A DNA stretch of 64,000 nucleotides from an uncultured Porphyromonadaceae bacterium (GTDB lineage Bacteria > Bacteroidota > Bacteroidia > Bacteroidales > Muribaculaceae). Location: assembly GCA_947427285.1 (NCBI GenBank), contig CANEHE010000003.1, positions 1-64,000 of the forward strand. The letters are read 5' to 3'. The notes below the pieces were generated by a model. The model was not told where the DNA came from. It made no database searches and worked only from the letters and a program-made list of their open reading frames with translations. Position 1 is the first letter of the stretch. Each line of letters begins with the position of its first letter. This document shows positions 31,909 through 40,518 of the stretch, in pieces. The position numbers and the translations under genes were made by a program.

Positions 31909-34587
31909 ATGAAAATACGTTTCACCATCAATTACCGCACCCAGTGGGGAGAGTCACTCTTCATCTGCGGGGATATCCCGGCCCTTGGCGGAGGTGATCC
32001 CGACAAAGCGTTTCCCATGAGTCCGGCAAGCCCGGATTCATGGGAGGCCAGCATTGAAGTTCCATCGGTGCCAGCCTCTTTCTCATACCGATATATAATG
32101 AGGCACGACAACGGGCATTGCCGACACGAATGGGGGAAGCCACATTCTTTCAATAAAGGGAAAGGAATCGACCGGTATCAGATCTTCGATTCATGGCAGG
32201 AGATCCCTCCGGAACTTCCTTATCACTCCTCTGCCTTTGTCAACGGCATAATGATGCGTACCGTGCCAGACCAGCCCTTGAAACCGACTGCCGGTACTCT
32301 TAACATCATGGTGGATGCCCCGATGGTGAAACCGGACGAGATTCTTGCCATAACCGGTGGATGCGAGATTCTCGGCAACTGGGATCCGGCACAGGCACTG
32401 CGTCTCAATGATTCGGGATTTCCCATCTGGACAGCCAACATCCCTCTTGACACACTTTCTCTTCCTCTTGAATATAAATTCGTAATAGTCAGGAAAGATC
32501 ACAATGACACAACAGCCGTGTGGGAAGACTGTCCGAACAGGATATTCAACATACCGGCTTCTGTCGATGAGACTGTCATATTGTCGGGACTCCGTTTCGC
32601 CAATCCGCGACATGACTGGAGAGGAGCCGGCACAGCTGTCCCTGTGTTCTCACTCCGGTCCGATGACGATTTCGGATGTGGCGATTTCCTTGACCTTAAG
32701 AAAATGATTCTGTGGTGTGAGAAAACGGGGCAGAACATTCTCCAGACCCTTCCGATAAACGACACTACAAAGACAAAAACCTGGACGGACTCCTATCCTT
32801 ACAGTGCCAACTCATCGTTTGCCCTCCATCCGATGTTCGTGCGTCCTACAGCAGTCGGCACACTTAAAGACAGAAAAAAGCGTAAAGAATTCGAAGAACG
32901 CGGAGCCGCACTCAACCGTCTTCCTCAGATAGACTATGAGTCTGTCACAGCACTCAAAGAGGAATACATGCGTGCCCTCTACGCTCAGATAGGGAACTCT
33001 CAGATGGAATCCGCTGATTTCAAGTCATTTCTGGATAAAAATGCGGAATGGCTGCGCCCGTACGCCGCATGGCGGACTCTCCGCGATCGTTTCGGAACCC
33101 CAGACACGTCATGCTGGAACAGATATGCCGTTTATAGTACGGAAGCCGTTGACCGCCTTTTCAAAGAGAATCCTGACGAAACCGGATTTTTTCTCTTCGA
33201 ACAATACCATCTCGACCGACAACTCCGGGAAGTAAGGGATTTCGCCCATCTGCACGGAGTGGTGCTCAAAGGCGACATTCCGATAGGTGTAGGACGCGAA
33301 AGTGTCGACACATGGAAAAACCCTGAACTGTTCAACATGGATTCTCAGGCAGGTGCTCCACCGGATGATTTCTCTGCTCTAGGTCAGAACTGGGGATTTC
33401 CGACCTACAACTGGGAAGAGATGGGACGCGACGGTTTCAGATGGTGGAAACAGCGTTTCAGCAAAATGGCGGAATATTTCGACGCCTACCGCATCGACCA
33501 TATACTCGGATTTTTCAGAATATGGCAGATTCCTATTGATGCGCTACACGGCATACTCGGATATTTCAATCCTGCACTACCGTATCCTCCCGAGGAGATG
33601 CGCCACAACTATGATTTCTGGATCAATCCTGATGTACAGACCCGTCCGCTTATTCTGGACTGGATGCTCAGTGATTTCTTCGGCGAATACGCCGATGAAG
33701 CCAGAGATCGTTTCCTCATAAAGTGCGGAGAAGACCGGTACAGACTGCGAGAGGAAGTCGACAACCAGAGAAAAGTGTCCGATATATTTGCAGAAGCCGA
33801 AAACACTGACAAGAACATACGTATCGAACAAGGATTACTCGGTCTTCTCGACGATGTGCTCTTCATCGAGGACCCAACGCGCAAAGGGCATTATCATCCA
33901 CGTATCGCGGCACAGTTCACGTATCAATACCGGATTCTGAACGATTATGAACGGCAGTGTTTCGACCGTCTTTATAATGACTTCTTCTATCGGAGACACA
34001 ATGGCTTCTGGGCAGGCAAGGCAATGTGGAAACTTCCACCCATCATATTCTCCACAGGAATGCTTACATGCGCCGAGGACCTCGGTATGATCCCGGATTG
34101 TGTGCCCGGTGTAATGAGACATCTTCAGATCCTTTCTCTTGAGATACAACGTATGCCGAAAGATCCGCATCTCAGATTCGGCGACACCTGGAGATACCCT
34201 TACAATTCAGTATGCACATCCTCCACACACGACATGGCTGGAATACGCGGATGGTGGGAAAGCGACCGCAATACCACCCGGAATTACTACAACAATGTAC
34301 TCGGAGAACCGGGAGAAGCACCTTTCTTCGCCGAGCCATGGATCTGCGATAAAATTCTTGATCTTCTCCTCGCAAGCCCGTCGATGCTCTGTATCAATCC
34401 CATTCAAGACTGGTTGTCTGCCGACAGCAATCTCAGACGCAACGACCCGCGGGAGGAACAGATCAACGACCCCGCGAATCCAAGACACTACTGGCGTTAT
34501 CGGCTACATCTGTCTCTCGACCAACTTCTTGAAGCAGACTCATTCAACGAGGCCCTACGTAAACGAATCTCAAATTCCGGAAGATAA
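31909..34587 (+). CDS. malQ: 4-alpha-glucanotransferase (GH77) with two N-terminal starch-binding CBM20-like modules
   Basis: 892 aa; GVVLKGDIPIGVGRESVDTW, YRIDHILGFFRIWQIP, CAEDLGMIPDCV motifs. Confidence 0.92.
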   Translation: MKIRFTINYRTQWGESLFICGDIPALGGGDPDKAFPMSPASPDSWEASIEVPSVPASFSYRYIMRHDNGHCRHEWGKPHSFNKGKGIDRYQIFDSWQEIPPELPYHSSAFVNGIMMRTVPDQPLKPTAGTLNIMVDAPMVKPDEILAITGGCEILGNWDPAQALRLNDSGFPIWTANIPLDTLSLPLEYKFVIVRKDHNDTTAVWEDCPNRIFNIPASVDETVILSGLRFANPRHDWRGAGTAVPVFSLRSDDDFGCGDFLDLKKMILWCEKTGQNILQTLPINDTTKTKTWTDSYPYSANSSFALHPMFVRPTAVGTLKDRKKRKEFEERGAALNRLPQIDYESVTALKEEYMRALYAQIGNSQMESADFKSFLDKNAEWLRPYAAWRTLRDRFGTPDTSCWNRYAVYSTEAVDRLFKENPDETGFFLFEQYHLDRQLREVRDFAHLHGVVLKGDIPIGVGRESVDTWKNPELFNMDSQAGAPPDDFSALGQNWGFPTYNWEEMGRDGFRWWKQRFSKMAEYFDAYRIDHILGFFRIWQIPIDALHGILGYFNPALPYPPEEMRHNYDFWINPDVQTRPLILDWMLSDFFGEYADEARDRFLIKCGEDRYRLREEVDNQRKVSDIFAEAENTDKNIRIEQGLLGLLDDVLFIEDPTRKGHYHPRIAAQFTYQYRILNDYERQCFDRLYNDFFYRRHNGFWAGKAMWKLPPIIFSTGMLTCAEDLGMIPDCVPGVMRHLQILSLEIQRMPKDPHLRFGDTWRYPYNSVCTSSTHDMAGIRGWWESDRNTTRNYYNNVLGEPGEAPFFAEPWICDKILDLLLASPSMLCINPIQDWLSADSNLRRNDPREEQINDPANPRHYWRYRLHLSLDQLLEADSFNEALRKRISNSGR

Positions 34588-34639
34588 TCTAAACCATTTA
34601 ACCGTACAAATGTACGACCTCTAAGACCTCTTAAGCAAT

Positions 34640-35794
34640 ATGAGCGAACAAGCAGCATCAACGCAAAAAACACGCAGCATCGTCTCCATAGCCGATCTGT
34701 CGAAAGATGAAATCCTTGAACTCATCCGGCTTGCCGCATATTTTGAGGCCCACCCCAACAGCAAACTGCTTGACGGGAAGATCGTCGCCACACTTTTCTT
34801 TGAGCCCTCCACACGCACACGTCTGAGTTTCGAGACCGCTGTAAACCGCCTCGGGGGACGCATAATCGGATTTTCAGACCCGGCGGCGACATCCACCTCA
34901 AAAGGGGAAACCCTCAAGGACACCATAAAGATGGTTGCCAATTACGTGGATCTTATAGTCATGCGTCATTATCTGGAAGGAGCTCCACGGTACGCCTCTG
35001 AAGTTACCGAAATCCCCGTGATCAATGCCGGCGACGGCGCACATCAGCATCCGTCCCAGACGATGCTTGACCTATACTCCATCTACAAGACCCAGGGACG
35101 TCTTGACGACATCACGGTCACGATGGTGGGGGATCTCAAATATGGCCGCACTGTCCACTCTCTGCTTATGGCTCTGAGCCATTTCCGTGTGAAATTCAAC
35201 TTTGTGGCCTGCGAGGAACTGAGAATGCCTGAGGAATTCCGTTCCTTCTGCGAACGCAACGGAATACAATACCGGGAGTCATCGGAATTCTCGCCCGAAA
35301 TAATCGCGGATACCGATATACTCTACATGACACGTGTGCAGCGCGAACGTTTTTCCGACCTTATGGAATATGAGCGTGTAAAGGATCTCTATAATCTGGA
35401 GGCATCCATGCTCGACGTAGCCAAAGACAATCTGCGTGTGCTGCATCCGCTGCCCCGTGTAAATGAGATCGCACAAGATGTGGACGACAGTCCCAAGGCA
35501 TATTACTTCCAACAGGCAAAAAACGGTCTTTTTGCACGGCAAGCCATGATATGCACCGCCATGGGTATCGAGATACCCGACTATGTCCCCTTCCAAGGCA
35601 GCAAAGTGGTGGACAGGCAACCCGTGCGACAGCCTGACGAAATAATCGGACGTGTGACGTGTGACAATCCAAAATGCGTTACCTGCAACCAGCCCATACC
35701 CTCCCGGTTTGAGATTGCGGACCGCAACGATACCACTCTCCGCTGCCACTATTGCGAACATGAACTGCACGTAGACCCGACCGTACTGAAATGA
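34640..35794 (+). CDS. pyrB: Aspartate carbamoyltransferase catalytic chain fused to PyrI-type zinc domain
   Basis: [37 protein letters not shown]-terminal [31 protein letters not shown]...LRCHYC resembles the PyrI zinc domain. Confidence 0.93.
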   Translation: MSEQAASTQKTRSIVSIADLSKDEILELIRLAAYFEAHPNSKLLDGKIVATLFFEPSTRTRLSFETAVNRLGGRIIGFSDPAATSTSKGETLKDTIKMVANYVDLIVMRHYLEGAPRYASEVTEIPVINAGDGAHQHPSQTMLDLYSIYKTQGRLDDITVTMVGDLKYGRTVHSLLMALSHFRVKFNFVACEELRMPEEFRSFCERNGIQYRESSEFSPEIIADTDILYMTRVQRERFSDLMEYERVKDLYNLEASMLDVAKDNLRVLHPLPRVNEIAQDVDDSPKAYYFQQAKNGLFARQAMICTAMGIEIPDYVPFQGSKVVDRQPVRQPDEIIGRVTCDNPKCVTCNQPIPSRFEIADRNDTTLRCHYCEHELHVDPTVLK

Positions 35795-36357
35795 AAGAAA
35801 GTTGGAAACCTGGGACAATGATCTATCCTCTGCCGGCAGTACTTGTCACATGTGGGGACACACCGGAGGAATGGAACATGCTGACCGTGGCATGGACCGG
35901 CACCATCTGCACCGACCCCGCAATGTGTTACATATCCGTACGTCCGGAAAGAGCATCATACCCGCTGATCGAACGGTGTATGGAGTTCACTCTCAACCTG
36001 ACCACAAAAGCAATGGCACGGGCCACCGACTGGGCCGGAGTACGGTCAGGACGCGACTTCGACAAATGGAAAGAGACCGGACTGACTCCGATCCCAGGTG
36101 AGAAAGTGAAATCTCCTACTATTGACGAATCTCCACTCTCGATCGAATGCAGGGTTAAACGCATCGAAAAACTCGGCAGCCACTCCATGTTCATCGCCGA
36201 GGTTCTGGGTATCCGGGCCGACAAACGATATCTTGATCCTGTCACGGGACGTCTGGATCTGGAAAAGGCTGAACTAATCGCCTACAACCATGGCAGCTAC
36301 ATGGAGCTCGGGCCTATCGTCGGCACATTCGGTTTCTCCGTAAGGAAAAAGCCTTGA
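35791..36357 (+). CDS. Flavin reductase-like (FMN-binding split barrel) protein
   Basis: 188 aa; [30 protein letters not shown]. Confidence 0.9.
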   Translation: MKESWKPGTMIYPLPAVLVTCGDTPEEWNMLTVAWTGTICTDPAMCYISVRPERASYPLIERCMEFTLNLTTKAMARATDWAGVRSGRDFDKWKETGLTPIPGEKVKSPTIDESPLSIECRVKRIEKLGSHSMFIAEVLGIRADKRYLDPVTGRLDLEKAELIAYNHGSYMELGPIVGTFGFSVRKKP

Positions 36358-36460
36358 ATGCTGTTCTCACACCGACAAAGATATTAAATCACTACTAAAA
36401 GGTATATTTCACCTCTGATAATACCTACTTTTCGGGATTGCGGGTACTATAGACAAGTAG

Positions 36461-36468
36461 TAATTTTG
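36461..36468 (+). promoter_or_regulatory. -7 promoter box TAATTTTG for the hemerythrin/LuxR operon
   Basis: TAnnTTTG; directly preceded by inverted repeat CTACTT(36425-36430)...AAGTAG(36455-36460). Confidence 0.55.
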
Positions 36469-36681
36469 CAGTGAGAGAAGGGACACTGACCCAAAGTCCT
36501 GACTCACCCCCGGAAATCACCGGCACGCCATACATTGGCAGATTCCTCCGACAACGGGACAACATCAGCCAGCTGTGAAGCGCATAGTTATTAGAGTTAG
36601 ATTTAAGTTAGGCATTTATCCCGACAGGTATTAGCCCGGTCGGGAAAATGTCTATCGGAACTTATCTAAAACCTTTCAACC

Positions 36682-37389
36682 ATGGAATCCAAATACCACT
36701 ACTCCCCCGACAGAAAAATGGCATCACTTATTGCCGATGACTACCGTCTTATACAGGTAATGACCCGTTTCGGCATCCATGTCGGATTCGGCGACATGAC
36801 TGTCTCCGAAGTATGTCAGGCACAGGGAGTGGATTGCGGCACCTTCCTGACAGTAGTCAATTTTATAGTCGACGGTTACACACATGCCGATATGGCCGGC
36901 ACAATATCAATAGGTTCCCTTCTTCAATATCTCAAGCAAAGCCATACATATTTTCTTGACTATCTACTACCGTCAATACGCAGAAAGCTCCTTGACGGCA
37001 TAAAGACCGATACAGGAGAGGTATCATTCCTCATTCTGAAATTCTTCGACGAATACGTGACTAAGGTGCGCATACACATGGAATATGAAGACCGGACAGT
37101 ATTCAGATACATCGAGTCTCTTATGGAAAATATTGAATTGCCTAATTTCAATATCCACACGTATTCAGATTATCATGAAGAAGTGTCATCCAGCCTTCAT
37201 GAACTGAAAAGCATCATAATCAAATACGGACCGGTAGACGCCGACGTCAATCTGCTCAATGATGTACTTTATGACATATATCGCTGCGAAGAGGAATTGG
37301 AAAGTCATTGTCTTATAGAGGACGAACTTCTGGTTCCGGCCATAGTGTCCTTGGAGAGAGAAACAGCCGCGAAAGGGGGTGATCGATGA
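36682..37389 (+). CDS. Hemerythrin-like domain protein (RIC/YtfE-like)
   Basis: 235 aa; HTYFLDYLLPSIRRKL, HMEYEDRTVFRYIE, DYHEEV, HCLIEDELLVPAI metal-ligand-like His/Glu pattern. Confidence 0.8.
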   Translation: MESKYHYSPDRKMASLIADDYRLIQVMTRFGIHVGFGDMTVSEVCQAQGVDCGTFLTVVNFIVDGYTHADMAGTISIGSLLQYLKQSHTYFLDYLLPSIRRKLLDGIKTDTGEVSFLILKFFDEYVTKVRIHMEYEDRTVFRYIESLMENIELPNFNIHTYSDYHEEVSSSLHELKSIIIKYGPVDADVNLLNDVLYDIYRCEEELESHCLIEDELLVPAIVSLERETAAKGGDR

Positions 37390-37988
37390 GACACACCGAA
37401 AAGATTCATATTGTAGTTGCCGAGACATCGCCTGTCATATCCTCAGGATTCAGCTTCTGTCTGCGAAGATTGCCTGGACTGCAGGCACAGACTATCGAGA
37501 CCCATACATACCCGGACCTTATAAACTGCCTGCGAAACAATCCGGTCGACATAGTAGTGGTCAATCCTAATTTCGGAGGCGCATTTGCTCCCCAGCATCT
37601 TCGCGAGACTTTAGAAACCAGCGATCTAAAGATCGTAGCCATCGAGATCAGTCCAATCGACCGCCCTACACGGTCACTCTATGACGACGTGGTGTCTATC
37701 GTGGAGGACCTCCCATCTATGGCGGAAAAGATGAGAAAACTCGCAATCGGTACCACTGAAAGTGAACCGGATAAAGAACCTCTCAGCACACGTGAGAAAG
37801 AGATAATAACATTGGTTGTGAAAGGGATGACCAACAAGGAAATCGCTGATCGGTTGTTTCTATCAATCCATACTGTCATGACACACCGACGCAACATAGC
37901 CCGTAAACTTGAAATCCACAGTGCCACCGGTCTTACAATCTATGCCATAGTGAACCACCTTGTGGATCTCACCGAAATCAAACTCTGA
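37386..37988 (+). CDS. LuxR/NarL-type response regulator with degenerate receiver domain
   Basis: 200 aa; LSTREKEIITLVVKGMTNKEIADRLFLSIHTVMTHRRNIARKL HTH; start overlaps the previous stop (ATGA). Confidence 0.88.
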   Translation: MRHTEKIHIVVAETSPVISSGFSFCLRRLPGLQAQTIETHTYPDLINCLRNNPVDIVVVNPNFGGAFAPQHLRETLETSDLKIVAIEISPIDRPTRSLYDDVVSIVEDLPSMAEKMRKLAIGTTESEPDKEPLSTREKEIITLVVKGMTNKEIADRLFLSIHTVMTHRRNIARKLEIHSATGLTIYAIVNHLVDLTEIKL

Positions 37989-38092
37989 ACGCAGCTACAT
38001 AACAATATCGATCCTCTTCTGACCGTTAGGGATACAGATGCCCGTTCGTTTGAAGCACCCGACTTTCACGTATCAAGCTTTCCACACCTTTG

Positions 38093-38116
38093 GGAAATTG
38101 CAGCACTGCAATTTCC
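38093..38116. repeat. 24-nt palindrome (11-bp arms, 2-nt centre)
   Basis: GGAAATTGCAG ca CTGCAATTTCC. Confidence 0.9.
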
Positions 38117-38216
38117 TTGTGCATTTCGTACCATGCCAATTTTATCCGTTTATTTTTTATAAGTCCTCTTTTACATATTTTAACATAAAATTTAGCTAAT
38201 TTTATATAAAAATTAC

Positions 38217-38224
38217 TAATTTTG
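38217..38224 (+). promoter_or_regulatory. -7 promoter box TAATTTTG of ncRNA candidate 1
   Basis: TAnnTTTG match; no ATG-initiated ORF downstream that explains it. Confidence 0.5.
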
Positions 38225-38230
38225 CAACAA

Positions 38231-38558
38231 AATTTAATTTGGAGGTAAAAATACTCAGACATTCGTCTGATGACGATGTAAAGAAAAGCCTTACCAAATT
38301 GAAGTTATCCAAATTACTGAAGAATAACAGTGAAAAAGTAGTGAATAATATCAGTCGTCGGTAGTCCTAATTCTACCGTGAAAGTCGGTTGGTGTGTGGT
38401 CGGCAACCGAAGGCTGATAGAAGAATCTCTTGTAGTCTATGATGTGAATCATTATAAAGAGACATATTGGGACTACCCCATAAATTGATTAAGTGTTATC
38501 AGGATGGAAAACGAGACCGCACATCGTAACCGGACACCACGAGGGGTCCGGTTTTTTT
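38231..38558 (+). ncRNA. Candidate structured noncoding RNA 1 (class unknown)
   Basis: Promoter box and strong terminator bracket about 330 nt with no convincing ORF; helices 38386-38391/38404-38409, ATGAT-GTGA-ATCAT hairpin, long-range GGTAGTCC/GGACTACC. Confidence 0.5.
38529..38558 (+). terminator. Strong Rho-independent terminator
   Basis: ACCGGACaccacgagggGTCCGGT followed by TTTTTT. Confidence 0.88.
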
Positions 38559-38634
38559 CTATTATCAGACACACCGCATCCATTTACAGATCCGTATATG
38601 GAAACGATCACCCAAAATGTACTGATAAGGTGGT

Positions 38635-40518
38635 TTAAAAAAGATGTTCTATCTGGGATACATCAAGAATCTTGTAGACAGGGTTGCCTTCTGGCGTAAG
38701 AGCCGGAGAGGACAGGCTGAACAGTTCGCTGACTATATGCTCCATCTCCGCAACAGAAAGTCTTTGCCCACGACGGATTGCAGCCGAACGAGCCATGACA
38801 AGTGCCATTTTTTCCTGAATATCACGTATAGGTGATCCTTCTCGTCCGTAATCAGTCGAATCATCACATACAGAGCTAAGAATCCGTATAATAACCGAAC
38901 CAGGATCCGCATCATGAAGCGGAGCAGGCACACCGGTGATTTTCCATTTTCCCTCCGCAACCGGCTCCAGTCGGAATCCGAAAGTCTCCAATTCCTCTTT
39001 GACTTCCTCAAGTGCACTGCATTGCACCTCATCAAGGTTTACAACATCCGGAAACAACGACTGCTGTGACGGGGTCTCTCCACTACCACCCGAAGCCATA
39101 AGATGTTCAAAAAGAATCCTGACATGTGCTCTATGCTGGTCTATGATCAGAAGTCCCTCCCGGGAAGGAACAAGTATATATTTTGCAGCCAACTGCATAC
39201 ATACGGCATCTGGGGTCTCAGAAGCATCAACAACAGGTATCGGATCCTCCTTGGGCAATGACACATCATTACCCTCACTCTGATTCATAAACGACTGATA
39301 AAGCGTTTCCCAGTTCTGAGACTGACGTGTAGGACGCCATTGACTTCCGACACCATTCCTTCGACTTTCGTTCTGGGGCTTCTTTTCTCCGATGCCAACA
39401 TCAGAATTGAAATACCGTTCAAACGGATTATAACCTCCCGGCACCTCCATGCTTGGGGCTTTCGGAATCTCCCCGTCACGTAAAGGTTCGATTGGAATGA
39501 TTTCCTCGGTGAAATCAATCGAAGGCACAGCTGCATTCCGACCCAGAGATGCTCTTATCGCAGATGTCAGGATTCTCCATATCTCCTGTTCATTCTCAAA
39601 CTTTATCTCATTCTTGGTAGGATGCACATTGACATCGATTGAGGCAGGATCAACATCAAATTTCAAAAAATAACATGGTTGGGAATCAGATGGGATAAGA
39701 TTTTCAAAACAACTGATTATACCGCGGTGGAAATAAGGATGACGCATGTTCCTCCCATTGACAATAAGATACTGGAGAGCATTGCGTCTTCTCGAATGTT
39801 CGGGACGTGAGACAAATCCGCTTATTTTCACCATGGCAGTGTCTACCTCGACTGGCAGAAGCTGCATGTTGAGATTGTTCTTCCATAGATCACCTATCCT
39901 CTGCTTGAACGATCCGGGGCGCAAGTCAAGCGGACGTCCGCCACGGTCAATCGACATACGGATATTGTTGTTAACCAATGCAAGACGTTCGAACTCCCGC
40001 ATGATGTTGGCCGCCTCGACATTGTCGCTTTTGAGAAATTTACGCCGGGCAGGAATATTGAAAAAAAGATTCTTGACCATTATATTGGTCCCGCGCTCAC
40101 ATACGACCGGCTCCTGCATCTCCACGCGAGACGCATTGATGATCAGATGTGTACCGATGGAATCGGCATCCGTACGCGTTTTCATTTCTATCTGGGCAAC
40201 AGCACAGATGGAAGGCAGTGCCTCGCCTCTGAAACCCATAGTACGAAGAGAAGAAAGATCGGTAGCCTGACTGATCTTGGATGTGGCATGACGCTCAAAC
40301 GCCATACGGGCATCTGTGACAGACATTCCTTTACCATTGTCTATCACCTGAATAAGAGTTCTACCGGCATCCCGGACAAAAATACGTATCTCCGTGGCAC
40401 CGGCATCGACAGCATTTTCCACCAATTCCTTTATCACAGACGCAGGTCGCTGGATTACCTCCCCGGCCGCGATCTGGTTGGCCACTGAGTCCGGCAACAG
40501 TCGTATAATATCACTCAT
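38635..40518 (-). CDS. mutL: DNA mismatch repair protein MutL
   Basis: IRLLPDSVANQIAAGEVIQRPASVIKELVENAVDAGAT; TMGFRGEALPSI. Confidence 0.97.
   Translation of the reverse strand: MSDIIRLLPDSVANQIAAGEVIQRPASVIKELVENAVDAGATEIRIFVRDAGRTLIQVIDNGKGMSVTDARMAFERHATSKISQATDLSSLRTMGFRGEALPSICAVAQIEMKTRTDADSIGTHLIINASRVEMQEPVVCERGTNIMVKNLFFNIPARRKFLKSDNVEAANIMREFERLALVNNNIRMSIDRGGRPLDLRPGSFKQRIGDLWKNNLNMQLLPVEVDTAMVKISGFVSRPEHSRRRNALQYLIVNGRNMRHPYFHRGIISCFENLIPSDSQPCYFLKFDVDPASIDVNVHPTKNEIKFENEQEIWRILTSAIRASLGRNAAVPSIDFTEEIIPIEPLRDGEIPKAPSMEVPGGYNPFERYFNSDVGIGEKKPQNESRRNGVGSQWRPTRQSQNWETLYQSFMNQSEGNDVSLPKEDPIPVVDASETPDAVCMQLAAKYILVPSREGLLIIDQHRAHVRILFEHLMASGGSGETPSQQSLFPDVVNLDEVQCSALEEVKEELETFGFRLEPVAEGKWKITGVPAPLHDADPGSVIIRILSSVCDDSTDYGREGSPIRDIQEKMALVMARSAAIRRGQRLSVAEMEHIVSELFSLSSPALTPEGNPVYKILDVSQIEHLF

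Noticed and set aside
38026-38262. 78-aa minus-strand ORF overlapping the ncRNA 1 promoter
   Set aside because: AT-rich intergenic ORF with low-complexity Lys/Ile/Phe content and no ribosome-binding context
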